This document shows positions 29,765 through 39,745 of a stretch of DNA of 64,000 nucleotides, piece by piece; the first letter of the stretch is position 1, and every line of letters begins with the position of its first letter. A program made the position numbers and the translations under genes. Below the pieces are notes generated by a model that saw only the letters and a list, made by a program, of their open reading frames with translations, had not been told where the DNA came from and did not search any database. Source of the DNA: an uncultured Pelagibacteraceae bacterium (lineage in GTDB: Bacteria; Pseudomonadota; Alphaproteobacteria; Pelagibacterales; Pelagibacteraceae); the NCBI GenBank assembly GCA_902532195.1, contig CACAHE010000004.1, positions 1-64,000 on the forward strand, read 5' to 3'.

Positions 29765-32061
29765 AATTTTGATTTTAAATTTTTTATGCTCATAAGTATT
29801 TTTTCTGGAGTAGCAGGTGCATCAATAATTGGACTAATTGCATGATTTCCAATTGAAGCTATGGCATCTTTGATTGCAAAAAAAACACTCATTGCCAACA
29901 TTAGAGGTGGTTCTCCAGTTGTTTTAGATTTATTAACCACTTTTTCCTTATTTATTCCTTCCTTATAAATTTCAACATTAAATTTTTTTGGAATATCGCT
30001 GATAGCTGGAATTTTATAAGTAGACGGTGAAAAAGTTGTTATTTTACCATTTGAATTCCAATTTACCTCTTCCATTGTTAACCATCCTTGTCCTTGAACA
30101 AAACCCCCTTCAATTTGACCTAATTCAAGAGCTGGGTTAATTGCATTTCCTGCATCATGTAAAATATCAACTCTATTAATAATATTTTCTCCCGTTAATG
30201 TGTCAATTACAACTTCTGTAACAGCTGCTCCGTAACAAAAATAATAAAAAGGTCTTCCATAAAAGCTTTTCTTATTAAATTTTATTTTTGGTGTAGAGTA
30301 AAAACCAGAAGATGAAAGTGAAACTCTATTTAAATAAGCTTCTTGAATAATGTTTTTAAATTTAAACGACCTATTTCCAAATATAATGTATCCGTTACTG
30401 TAAATTGGTTCTTTATTATGAAAAATTTTGTATTTTGATTTAATAAACTTTTCTAAATTTGCCTTTATTTTAGAAACTGCATTAAGTGCCGCTGCCCCAT
30501 TTAGATCTGTTGTAGATGAAGCAGCACTTGCAGAAGTATTGGGAACTTTAGAAGTATTAGTTGAGGAAATCTGTACCTTGTCATAAGTCAAACCAAATGA
30601 ACTGGCTACCAACTGAGCAATTTTAGTATGCGTTCCTTGCCCCATTTCAATCCCTCCATGATTCAAGTGTATACTCCCATCAGTATAAATATGTACTAAA
30701 GCTCCAGCTTGATTAAGATGAATAGTTGTGAATGAAATTCCAAATTTAACAGGTGTAATTGCTATTCCTTTTTTTATATGTTTATTTTTAGAATTAAATT
30801 TTTTTATTTCAAAAACTCTTTTTTTATAGTTAGATTTTTTTACAAGTTTATCAAATATTTCATTAATAACATTATCTTCGATTCGCATTCCATAATGAGT
30901 TATATTTTTTTTATTTTTTTGGTAAAAATTTTTCTTTCTAATTTCTAATGGATCTTTTTTTAAGTATCTGGCAATATTATCAATAATATTTTCTATTGCC
31001 ATCATGCCTTGATTTCCACCAAATCCTCTAAATGCTGTAGAAGTAGAAGTATTAGTTTTACAAAGATAATTATTAATTTCTATATTTGGAACAAAATATG
31101 CGTTGTCTATATGTAGCAAAGCTCTTTCATTTATAGCAACTGATAAATCTGGAGACATTCCACATTTTGAAGCTAGTTTAATTTTTAAACCATTTATAAT
31201 TCCATTATCATTGAAGCCTACTTCATATTCTGAATAAAATTCATGTCTCTTGCCAGTTATAATTATATCATCATCTCTGTCTAACCTAAGTTTTACAGGT
31301 CTTTTTGTTTTTTTTGCAAGTAAAGCACAAATACTTGACGTCATAAAATTTGTCTCTTTTCCTCCAAATCCACCGCCAATTCTTCTTACTAAAACAGTTA
31401 TAGAATTACTTTTCTGATTTAGCATTTTTGCAATTATTTGTTGAGTTTCTGATGGATGTTGTGTTGAACTATATACAATTAATTCTTTATCTTCTTTTGG
31501 TATTACAAATGCTACTTGGCCTTCTAAATAAAAATGTTCTTGGCTTCCAGTTGTAAAATTTCCTTTTAAATAATTTTTAGAGTTAGAAATTTTTTTTGAC
31601 GGATTGCCTTTTTTTATATTCCTTATGTTGAAAAGAAGTTTATTTTTTTTTAAAGATTCTTTTATAGTAACAATTGGATGCAAATCTTTATAAATAACTT
31701 TCGCATTTAATACAGCTTTTCTAGCTAGATCAATTGATGTAGCTGCTACTGCAAATAAAGGTTGACCATAATATTCTACCTTTTTTTCTGGAAATATTGG
31801 ATCTCCATCAAATACTGGTCCAACATCATTTCTGCCTTCAATATCTAAATACGTTACAACTGAAACAACTCCCTCACTTGCTTTAACTTTATTTAAATCA
31901 ATTTTTTTAATTATTGCATTAGCCTTTTTACTCCATCCTATTGCTCCAAAAAGAGTTCCTTCTGGTTCTTTTATATCATCTGTATATTCTGCAAATCCAC
32001 TAACATGCTTAAATGCACTATCATGTGGCCTACTAACTTGAATATAATTATTATTTTTCAT
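29761..32061 (-). CDS. xdhB: Xanthine dehydrogenase molybdopterin subunit
   Basis: RIGGGFGGKE, STAFRGFGGNQGMMAIE, LNHGGIEMGQGTHTKIAQ, TGEPPLMLAMSV. Confidence 0.96.
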   Translation of the reverse strand: MKNNNYIQVSRPHDSAFKHVSGFAEYTDDIKEPEGTLFGAIGWSKKANAIIKKIDLNKVKASEGVVSVVTYLDIEGRNDVGPVFDGDPIFPEKKVEYYGQPLFAVAATSIDLARKAVLNAKVIYKDLHPIVTIKESLKKNKLLFNIRNIKKGNPSKKISNSKNYLKGNFTTGSQEHFYLEGQVAFVIPKEDKELIVYSSTQHPSETQQIIAKMLNQKSNSITVLVRRIGGGFGGKETNFMTSSICALLAKKTKRPVKLRLDRDDDIIITGKRHEFYSEYEVGFNDNGIINGLKIKLASKCGMSPDLSVAINERALLHIDNAYFVPNIEINNYLCKTNTSTSTAFRGFGGNQGMMAIENIIDNIARYLKKDPLEIRKKNFYQKNKKNITHYGMRIEDNVINEIFDKLVKKSNYKKRVFEIKKFNSKNKHIKKGIAITPVKFGISFTTIHLNQAGALVHIYTDGSIHLNHGGIEMGQGTHTKIAQLVASSFGLTYDKVQISSTNTSKVPNTSASAASSTTDLNGAAALNAVSKIKANLEKFIKSKYKIFHNKEPIYSNGYIIFGNRSFKFKNIIQEAYLNRVSLSSSGFYSTPKIKFNKKSFYGRPFYYFCYGAAVTEVVIDTLTGENIINRVDILHDAGNAINPALELGQIEGGFVQGQGWLTMEEVNWNSNGKITTFSPSTYKIPAISDIPKKFNVEIYKEGINKEKVVNKSKTTGEPPLMLAMSVFFAIKDAIASIGNHAISPIIDAPATPEKILMSIKNLKSKL

Positions 32062-33497
32062 TAATTTATCCTAAGTATTTTTTTATTTCTGACTTCTAAA
32101 AAGCACTTCATTAACAAATTTTTTGCTATTTCCATTCTATAAGTCTTGCTGGCTCTCATATCGTCAATTGGCTTGTAGTCATTTTTTAAATAATTAATTG
32201 CTTTATTAAATATTTGCTCAGAAAAAATTGAATTGATAAGCAATTTTTCTGTTTTTTTTGCTCTTTTTGGAATTTCAGACATTCCTCCATAGGCTATTTT
32301 AATTTTTTTAATTTTATTTTGATTTATCTCAATATTAAAAGATCCACAAACAGATGAAATATCATCATCAAACCTTTTTGATACCTTGTATGCTTTAAAT
32401 ATATTTTTTTTATATATAGGTATTTTTATAGAATAAATAAATTGTCCTTTTTTAAGTTTAGTTTTACGGTAACTTATAAAAAATTTATTTAATGAAATTG
32501 ACTCTTTTTTTTTTGATCCATCTAAAATTAATTTAGCATCTAGAGATAATAATAGTGGCAAAGTATCGCCTATGGGTGATGCCGTAGCAATATTTCCCGC
32601 TATGGTTCCAACATTCCTAATTTGAACTGATCCATATCTTCTTAAAATATTATTAAAATCTGGGTAATATTTTTTTATAAATTTCTCAAAAATAATTAAT
32701 GGTGTGCATGCACCTATTTCTATTTCTTTTTTTTTACTTTTAATAAAATCTAATTCTTTTATAGAATTTAAGTATATTATTTTTTTTATTTCTTTATGAG
32801 CTTTAGTTACTTCTAAAGAAAGATCAGTGCCACCACTCAATAATCTTGCGTCTGGATTTTTTTTAAGGACCTCTTTTAATTCAGTTATTGTTTTAGGCGC
32901 AAAATATTTTTTATTTTTATTTTTAATTTCTATATTTTTTGTTCTAATTTTTTTAAGGAGATTAATTGTTTTTTTTTTTAATTTTAAAAATTCATCGATA
33001 TATTTTTTTTTATTCAAACTTTTAGCAGCATCGATTATTGGTCTATAACCTGTGCAACGACACAAGTTTCCAGATAATGAGTCTGATACTATTTCATCAT
33101 TGAATTTTTTATTATTTTTATACATAGCAAACATTGACATAACAAATCCTGGTGTACAAAACCCGCACTGTGAACCATGAAATTTTATCATTGCGTCTTG
33201 TACTGGATGCAATTTGCCGTCAGAAGAAATTAAATCTTCAACTAAAATTAATTGTTTGCCATTAAGAATTGGTAAAAAAGCTATACATGCATTTATTGCT
33301 TTGTATTCAATATTGTTTCTTACTAATTCTCCTAAAACTATTGTACATGCTCCACATCCTCCTTCTGCACAACCTTCTTTGGTTCCAGTTTTTTTTAGTT
33401 TGAGTCGAATAAAATTTAATATTGTTTCGTTAGGATCAGGATTTGAAATTTTATGTATTCTATTATTTAAAATAAATTCTATAGTGTTGGAAGACAT
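32061..33497 (-). CDS. xdhA: Xanthine dehydrogenase 2Fe-2S/FAD subunit
   Basis: GTKEGCAEGGCGACTIVLGE, HGSQCGFCTPGFVMSM, GNLCRCTGYRPI, GSVQIRNVGTIAGNIATASPIGD. Confidence 0.96.
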   Translation of the reverse strand: MSSNTIEFILNNRIHKISNPDPNETILNFIRLKLKKTGTKEGCAEGGCGACTIVLGELVRNNIEYKAINACIAFLPILNGKQLILVEDLISSDGKLHPVQDAMIKFHGSQCGFCTPGFVMSMFAMYKNNKKFNDEIVSDSLSGNLCRCTGYRPIIDAAKSLNKKKYIDEFLKLKKKTINLLKKIRTKNIEIKNKNKKYFAPKTITELKEVLKKNPDARLLSGGTDLSLEVTKAHKEIKKIIYLNSIKELDFIKSKKKEIEIGACTPLIIFEKFIKKYYPDFNNILRRYGSVQIRNVGTIAGNIATASPIGDTLPLLLSLDAKLILDGSKKKESISLNKFFISYRKTKLKKGQFIYSIKIPIYKKNIFKAYKVSKRFDDDISSVCGSFNIEINQNKIKKIKIAYGGMSEIPKRAKKTEKLLINSIFSEQIFNKAINYLKNDYKPIDDMRASKTYRMEIAKNLLMKCFLEVRNKKILRIN

Positions 33498-33847
33498 TAG
33501 CTTCCCCTATAAGTTGAATAACTCCAGGGTGAGACAAGTAATGGGACATGGTAGTGTTCTTTGGAATTTGATATTCCAAACCTAATCACAACATCATCTA
33601 AAAAGGGTAATTTAGAATTTTCATTAATTTTTTTATAATAGTTGCCTATATAAAATATCAACTCGTATTTCCCTTCTAAAAAGTTTTTACCTTCAACTAG
33701 CGGATTGTCTGCTCTACCGTCACTATTTAATACTATTGAATTTAATTTTTTTCTTTGATTATTATTTATATAAATTAAATCAACTTTTATTCCTTTGCCA
33801 GGTTTTCCAGAGTAAATATCTAAAACATGAGTAGTTAACTTTGTCAT
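33497..33847 (-). CDS. uraH: 5-hydroxyisourate hydrolase (transthyretin-like)
   Basis: LTTHVLDIYSGKPG, HYHVPLLVSPWSYSTYRGS C-terminal signature. Confidence 0.95.
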   Translation of the reverse strand: MTKLTTHVLDIYSGKPGKGIKVDLIYINNNQRKKLNSIVLNSDGRADNPLVEGKNFLEGKYELIFYIGNYYKKINENSKLPFLDDVVIRFGISNSKEHYHVPLLVSPWSYSTYRGS

Positions 33848-33915
33848 ATTAATAGTTATATATTATACAATTATAATAATAAATATATTAAAAGTGAAAT
33901 ATTGTTGTTCATTAT

Positions 33916-34416
33916 ATGTTTTCTATAAATAAAATTAACGAGCTTAATAAATCTGAATTTTTATCAATTTTTGGAAATATTTTTGAAAAAACAGAGTGGA
34001 TAGCAAAAAAAGTATTTGAATTAAAACCATTTAAAAACTCTGAAGATTGTTTTTTAAAATTTACTGAAATTTATGAAAGTAGTAACAAAAAAAAAATTTT
34101 AAAAATACTTAATGCACACCCTGATTTAGCAGTAGAAAAAAAACTTACAAAGGACTCAGCTAATGAACAACTTGGTGCAAATTTAAATGAATGTTCTGAA
34201 GAAGAGTTTTTAGAATTTTCTAGATTAAATAAAGAATATAAGAATAAATTTAATTTTCCATTTATTATTGCTGTAAAAGGTAAAAATAAAATTGAAATTT
34301 TAAAAATATTTAAAAAAAGAATTTATAATTCAAATGAAAAAGAATTCGAAGAAGCAAAAAACCAAGTAAAAAAGATTGCTTTGATTAGACTAAGCCAAAT
34401 AATTGAAATCAATTAA
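33916..34416 (+). CDS. uraD: OHCU decarboxylase
   Basis: ILNAHPDLA, SANEQLGANLNECSEEEFLEFSRLNKEYKNKFNFPFIIAVKGK; divergent from uraH. Confidence 0.94.
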   Translation: MFSINKINELNKSEFLSIFGNIFEKTEWIAKKVFELKPFKNSEDCFLKFTEIYESSNKKKILKILNAHPDLAVEKKLTKDSANEQLGANLNECSEEEFLEFSRLNKEYKNKFNFPFIIAVKGKNKIEILKIFKKRIYNSNEKEFEEAKNQVKKIALIRLSQIIEIN

Positions 34417-36968
34417 TTAAAATTTTTATCTTCTAGATCTTTTATATTTATAAATTTTTCAGTTATTTTTTTATTATTAAATTTTATGTCTTCAAAAAAA
34501 TTCCAAGCTAAAACTATTACTGTGGGATTTTTTTCTTTAATTTTTGATTTTGAAAATATTGGAATATCTACGCCAGGTACAATTTTATTATGTTTAAGAT
34601 TATTATCTTCAACAATATAATTTATTTCTTTTTTAATCCCAAAAAAGTTTAATGCAGTTGTGGCTTTAGCAGGTGCACCGAAACCTATTATTACCTTTTC
34701 TTTTTTTTTAAGTTTACTAATATTTTTAATTACATTTTTTCTGATCTCATATACCTTTTCCCCAAACTCTTGGTATGTTTTAAAATTTTTGATTCCAAAT
34801 TTTTCCTCTTCATTGATTAATTTTTTTACGCTATTTTCGATTTTTATATTTTTATCTTTTTTAATATAAATTCTTATAGATCCTCCATGAGTTTTTATTT
34901 TTTCAGCTCTAAAAATTTTTACTTTAAACTGAGCAAAGAAATTAATTAATGATGTTAATGACCAATAGTTGTAGTGTTCATGATAAATATTATCAAAAGT
35001 TAAATCTTTTAATGTATTCATTAAATATTGAACTTCTATAATTATAGTTCCTTTATTGTGTAAAAGTTTGATCATGCACTCTGCCATTTCTTTTAAATTA
35101 TCTGAATGGGCAAAAACGTTGGAAGCCAATATTAAATCAGCATTTTTTTTTATTTTTTTAATATTTTTTTTGGTTAAAAAACCATTAAAAGTTTTTATTT
35201 TATTTTTGTTAGCCAATTTAGCTATATTTTTAGCGGGCTCTATTCCTAAAATATTTTTAAAGTTTAATTCTTTAAAAGGTTTTAAAGCTATTCCATCATT
35301 GCTTCCTACGTCAATAATATATGTTTTTTTTGGTTTTAGTTTTAAATCTTTAATATATTTTTTAGCTGCGTTAGCAAAATGATCTCTAAAAACTTTTGAT
35401 GTAGATGACGTATACAAATAATTTGAAAACATTTTTTTGGAATCAACTGCAACAGATAGCTGGCAATTATGGCAATTATTACAATAATTTAATTCTAAAG
35501 GATAAAGTTCACATTTTTCTCCTTTTTTATTTATTAAATTATTTGCTAGTGGTTGGTAGCCTAAAGAAACAACTCTTTTTAACTTTTTATTTCCACAAGA
35601 TCTGCATTCAAATTTATAGCAATTTAATAATAAATTTTTTTCTTCTTCATCTACAAATAAATGTTTAATTGTGTGAGTTATTCCATAATTATCATGTTCT
35701 CTTTCTCCTCTTACTAAATTTAAAAAAGTTGTATCTTCTGTAAATACCATGGTATGAGCTACGTTTGGTTTGATGATTGATAACTGACCTTCATTAACTA
35801 CTTGGGTAATTTTTGGTGAATTGGGATTAAGCAAATCTTGAAATATTTCTATAATCTGTCCCTTAGTAAACAAACATTTTTGTTCTTGTTGAGGATGGTA
35901 GTGATTAGCTCTAATTGTTCCTTTTTTTGATTCTATGAGACCAATCATATTGATTGGTTCTGTTAATTCATGATTACTTATCTTGCCCCTGTCATCAATA
36001 AATTCATTTTCTCCATCTTTTACATGTTCTAAATCTTTTATTAAATTTTGTTTATCCCATTTTGAAATCATTTCTTTGATGCTTTCATCGAGAGCATAAA
36101 GAAATTTAAATCCCGTTTTTAAAAGTTTTTTGTTTGAAAGTGAAAAACCAAGATTAGGAATTTCATCATTAGTTTCTCTTAAAGTTATTTTAGGGTTGTG
36201 CTTCTTGCAAATTTCTGCAACCTCCTTAACTGTGACTGTATCTTTGGTTAAATTAAATAAATCATAAGATATATCTTCTCTTTCTTCCATAAATTTAAAA
36301 CATCTTGCAACATCTATTAATGGAACTAAGCTTTTTACCTGTCTTCCACCAGCAAAAAGTCTGAGAACACCATCTTGGGAAGCCATCTTAGAAAAAAAAT
36401 TTGGCATTATATCAATTCGTGCTGTGTCAGTTGAATAACCATAAACTGAACCAAGTCTTAAAATAATATAATTTTTTCCAGAAGATTTTAGTTGTTTTTC
36501 ATTAAAATCTTTTGACTTTCCATATACAAGAACTGGATGTGTTTTTTCATTTTCCAAAATATTATTTTTTACTTTTTCAATTCCTTCGTAAACAACATGT
36601 GTTGATGGCATAATTATTTTGCATTTATCTGGAACAGCATCAATAATATTTTGGGTTCCTTGTTCACCAACTAATTTTATTTTTTTGTCTTGATCAGTAT
36701 TGCTTTCATTTTTAACTCTTGGAACACTTGTTATTCCTGCAAGATGATGAACAATATCAGCATCATAACAATATTTTTTTACTAAATCTTTATCTAAAAT
36801 ATCGCCATGAATAAAATTCATGTTCCACTTCCTAATCTGATTTACTCTTTCAGATATAAATCTATTATCTATAATGGTAATTTTATCGTTCCAGCTATAT
36901 CCTGAATATATTTTGCACAGTTCAGTTCCGATATAACCCAAACCTCCAGTGATGACTATTTTTTTCAT
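34413..36968 (-). CDS. Three-domain fusion: NAD-dependent epimerase/dehydratase + cupin + zinc-binding C-methyltransferase
   Basis: GGLGYIGTELCKIY; YGKSK; RANHYHPQQEQKCLF cupin; CRSCGNKKLKRVVSLGYQPLANNL and CNNCHNCQL (Methyltransf_13-like); DVGSNDGIALKPF; GFGAPAKATTALNFFGI (Methyltransf_14-like). Confidence 0.85.
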   Translation of the reverse strand: MKKIVITGGLGYIGTELCKIYSGYSWNDKITIIDNRFISERVNQIRKWNMNFIHGDILDKDLVKKYCYDADIVHHLAGITSVPRVKNESNTDQDKKIKLVGEQGTQNIIDAVPDKCKIIMPSTHVVYEGIEKVKNNILENEKTHPVLVYGKSKDFNEKQLKSSGKNYIILRLGSVYGYSTDTARIDIMPNFFSKMASQDGVLRLFAGGRQVKSLVPLIDVARCFKFMEEREDISYDLFNLTKDTVTVKEVAEICKKHNPKITLRETNDEIPNLGFSLSNKKLLKTGFKFLYALDESIKEMISKWDKQNLIKDLEHVKDGENEFIDDRGKISNHELTEPINMIGLIESKKGTIRANHYHPQQEQKCLFTKGQIIEIFQDLLNPNSPKITQVVNEGQLSIIKPNVAHTMVFTEDTTFLNLVRGEREHDNYGITHTIKHLFVDEEEKNLLLNCYKFECRSCGNKKLKRVVSLGYQPLANNLINKKGEKCELYPLELNYCNNCHNCQLSVAVDSKKMFSNYLYTSSTSKVFRDHFANAAKKYIKDLKLKPKKTYIIDVGSNDGIALKPFKELNFKNILGIEPAKNIAKLANKNKIKTFNGFLTKKNIKKIKKNADLILASNVFAHSDNLKEMAECMIKLLHNKGTIIIEVQYLMNTLKDLTFDNIYHEHYNYWSLTSLINFFAQFKVKIFRAEKIKTHGGSIRIYIKKDKNIKIENSVKKLINEEEKFGIKNFKTYQEFGEKVYEIRKNVIKNISKLKKKEKVIIGFGAPAKATTALNFFGIKKEINYIVEDNNLKHNKIVPGVDIPIFSKSKIKEKNPTVIVLAWNFFEDIKFNNKKITEKFINIKDLEDKNFN

Positions 36969-37034
36969 TATTGTTGTACTAGCAAATTATTTATAACTTT
37001 ACATCTAATATAATTATCATTATTTAGATAAATA

Positions 37035-37925
37035 ATGAAAGTCTTTGATTGTTTCATGTATCATAATGAGGACACAGTCCTTGATGTTAGATTAAACTAT
37101 CTAGATAAATTTGTTGATAAATTTATTATAGTAGAAAGTACCTTTAATCACAAAGGCGAGAAAAAACAATTAAATTTTGATATTAATAAATTTTCTAATT
37201 TTGCTAATAAAATTAATTATATAATTTTAGATTCTCAATCAAAAGAAATAGAAAAAATTAATAAGGATGATAGTGAAAATGAAAAAAGTAGAAAATTTAT
37301 TTTAAATGGTTATAGAAGAGATCACTATCAACGAAACCATATATCATCTGGTTTAAACTATGCGAAATCAGAAGATGTTATAATAATTTCAGATATAGAT
37401 GAAATACCCAACTTAGAAAAAATTGACTTAAAAATATCAAAAAAAAAATTAATCTTTTTTAAACAAAAAATGTGTTACTATAAATTTAATCTTTATCACA
37501 AAAATTATAATTGGTTTGGATCAAGAGCTTGTAGAAAAAAAGATCTAATATCTCCTCAATGGTTAAGGGATATAAAACCAAAATCTTATGGATTTTGGAG
37601 ATTGGATACATTATTTTCTAAATATAGATACAGCAACATTCATTTTGTTAGTAATGGGGGATGGCATTTTTCTTATTTAAATACGCCGGAGCTTATTGAT
37701 GAAAAACTCAGGTCATATACTCACCATTTTGAATATAGTTTGAATCCAATAGGCGTTGATAACATTGCTAAAAGAATTAAAAATAAAGAAAGTGTATATA
37801 ATTTAAATTACGATCAAAGAAAAAATAAGTTTTCTGAAGGAGTTAAATTAGATACTTTAAGTTTTGAAGAGTTGCCTTACAATATAAATGAAAATATTGA
37901 TAAATATAAACAATGGTTAGAATAA
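37035..37925 (+). CDS. Glycosyltransferase family 17 (MGAT3-like)
   Basis: FDCFMYHNEDTVLDVRLNYLDKFVDKFIIVESTFNHKG, IISDIDEIPN, GGWHFSYL. Confidence 0.88.
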   Translation: MKVFDCFMYHNEDTVLDVRLNYLDKFVDKFIIVESTFNHKGEKKQLNFDINKFSNFANKINYIILDSQSKEIEKINKDDSENEKSRKFILNGYRRDHYQRNHISSGLNYAKSEDVIIISDIDEIPNLEKIDLKISKKKLIFFKQKMCYYKFNLYHKNYNWFGSRACRKKDLISPQWLRDIKPKSYGFWRLDTLFSKYRYSNIHFVSNGGWHFSYLNTPELIDEKLRSYTHHFEYSLNPIGVDNIAKRIKNKESVYNLNYDQRKNKFSEGVKLDTLSFEELPYNINENIDKYKQWLE

Positions 37926-37926
37926 A

Positions 37927-38214
37927 ATGAAAGCATATTGGATTGCAATATATAAAGATTTAAACGGTCTTGAAAACTTGAAAGGATATGCTGAAAAGGC
38001 GACACCTGCTATCAAAAAGCATAATGGTAAAATTCTTGTAAGAGGAGGAAAAACTGAAACAGTAGAAGGTAATCCTTCTCCCAGAACAGTAATTATAGAA
38101 TTTCCTAGTGTTGAGGATGCATTAAAATGTTATCATTCAGATGAGTACCAGTCTGCAAAAAAACTAGTCAAAGGAAAATTTAATAGACATTGTCAAATAG
38201 TTGAAGGAAATTAA
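37927..38214 (+). CDS. DUF1330 family protein
   Basis: YWIAIYKDLNGLENLKGYAEKATPAIKKHNGKILVRGGKTE..RTVIIEFPSVEDALKCYHSDEYQ. Confidence 0.9.
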   Translation: MKAYWIAIYKDLNGLENLKGYAEKATPAIKKHNGKILVRGGKTETVEGNPSPRTVIIEFPSVEDALKCYHSDEYQSAKKLVKGKFNRHCQIVEGN

Positions 38215-38837
38215 TATTCAACATCAACAGGATCAATACTTCTCCACATATACCATGTAAAAACACTTCTATAGCCTAAGTGTTTTTTTGAAATTTTATT
38301 TAAGAATCTTTCACTAGGTGGGTAAGATATTTTATAGTTTTTTGAAATTGCTCTTAATAATCCTATATCTTTAATTGGAAATATATCCGCTCTGTTTAAA
38401 TTAAACATTAAAAACATTTGTGCACTCCATATACCCAAACCCTTTAATTGAGTTATGTAATTAATAGCTTCTTGATCATTCATTTTTTCAATTTTAGAGA
38501 CATTGAATGAATTATTTTGAAAGCTTTTTGCTATATTTTTTAAATAGGAAATTTTTTGACGAGATAATCCTGCACTTTTTAGTGCCTTGGAGTTTAGTTT
38601 AATAACTACTTTAGGTTTAATTTTTTTTTTACATTTTATCACAAACTTTGCCCAAATTGAATCTGCTGCTTTAGTTGATATTTGCTGTCCAATTATTGTT
38701 CTACATAATGAAAAAAACGGATCTTTTTTAGAACTTAGGTAGCCTTTTTTATATTTTTTAATAATTTTTTTTAAAATTTTATCTCTTTTAGATAGTTCTT
38801 TTTTAGCTTTGTTCCAATACTTTGGGGGACTAGTCAT
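38211..38837 (-). CDS. alkA: DNA-3-methyladenine glycosylase II family (HhH-GPD)
   Basis: RTIIGQQISTKAADSIW, LKGLGIWSAQMFLMF, HhH-GPD arrangement. Confidence 0.88.
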   Translation of the reverse strand: MTSPPKYWNKAKKELSKRDKILKKIIKKYKKGYLSSKKDPFFSLCRTIIGQQISTKAADSIWAKFVIKCKKKIKPKVVIKLNSKALKSAGLSRQKISYLKNIAKSFQNNSFNVSKIEKMNDQEAINYITQLKGLGIWSAQMFLMFNLNRADIFPIKDIGLLRAISKNYKISYPPSERFLNKISKKHLGYRSVFTWYMWRSIDPVDVEY

Positions 38838-39711
38838 GTCTAGAAATTGACAGTTGTTTTTTAAGTAAAATTTCCCTTCTAAAAATAATAATTGAGGAAA
38901 TAATTACTAATGATGAGCCTAACAAAGTTTTCATGGTTGGTATTTCATTCCAAATTATGTAGCCAAAAAATATTCCAAATATTAATGCTAGATATTTAAG
39001 GGGAGACACAAGTGAAACTTCAGAATATTTATAAGATTGACTTAACCATAAATTTGCAAAACCTCCTAGAATACCTACTGAAGAAAGCAGAAAAAGATCT
39101 TTAATACTAGGCATAATCCATCCAAATGGGATTGTAGTAATTCCAGCTAAAGTAATAAGTATTGAAAAATTTAAAGATATTAGCCAAACAGGTTCGGTCT
39201 TTGATAATTGTCTTATTGCTATAGCTACATAAGATAATCCCAAACAAAATATTATTGGATATATGTAATAAAAGTTCAACGAACTAAATCCAGGCTCTGA
39301 TATGATTATTATTCCAATAAAACCAACCAAAACTGCAAGCCACCTATAAAAACCAACTTTTTCACTTAAAAAAATAATTGATAGTATAGTTGTAAATATT
39401 GGTGCAGCAAAAGTGATGCTTACTACTGTTGCTAGAGGAAGGCTTCTTAGAGCTATAAAAATAGAAATTAAAGCTATTAAACCAGATATACATCTTAAAA
39501 AATGTAAACCAGCTCTTTTTGTATAGTAAAAATTTTTAAATCTTTCAGGTGGTATTAAAAATAAAAGAGGCATTATTCCAAAAAAGCCTCTGAAAAATAG
39601 AACTTCGCCCAATGGGTATTGTTCTGACCATTTAACAATTAAATCCATCAAAGAAAACGCACAAACAGATATAAACATGTACAAAAAGCCTAATTGATTT
39701 TTGGAAAACAT
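38830..39711 (-). CDS. EamA/DMT-superfamily transporter
   Basis: About 10 TM segments; FRGFFGIMPLL, LPLATVVSITFAAPIFTTILSI, two EamA repeats. Confidence 0.88.
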   Translation of the reverse strand: MFSKNQLGFLYMFISVCAFSLMDLIVKWSEQYPLGEVLFFRGFFGIMPLLFLIPPERFKNFYYTKRAGLHFLRCISGLIALISIFIALRSLPLATVVSITFAAPIFTTILSIIFLSEKVGFYRWLAVLVGFIGIIIISEPGFSSLNFYYIYPIIFCLGLSYVAIAIRQLSKTEPVWLISLNFSILITLAGITTIPFGWIMPSIKDLFLLSSVGILGGFANLWLSQSYKYSEVSLVSPLKYLALIFGIFFGYIIWNEIPTMKTLLGSSLVIISSIIIFRREILLKKQLSISRHD

Positions 39712-39745
39712 AATAATAACTTTAGATTAATTGGAATATTTATCA

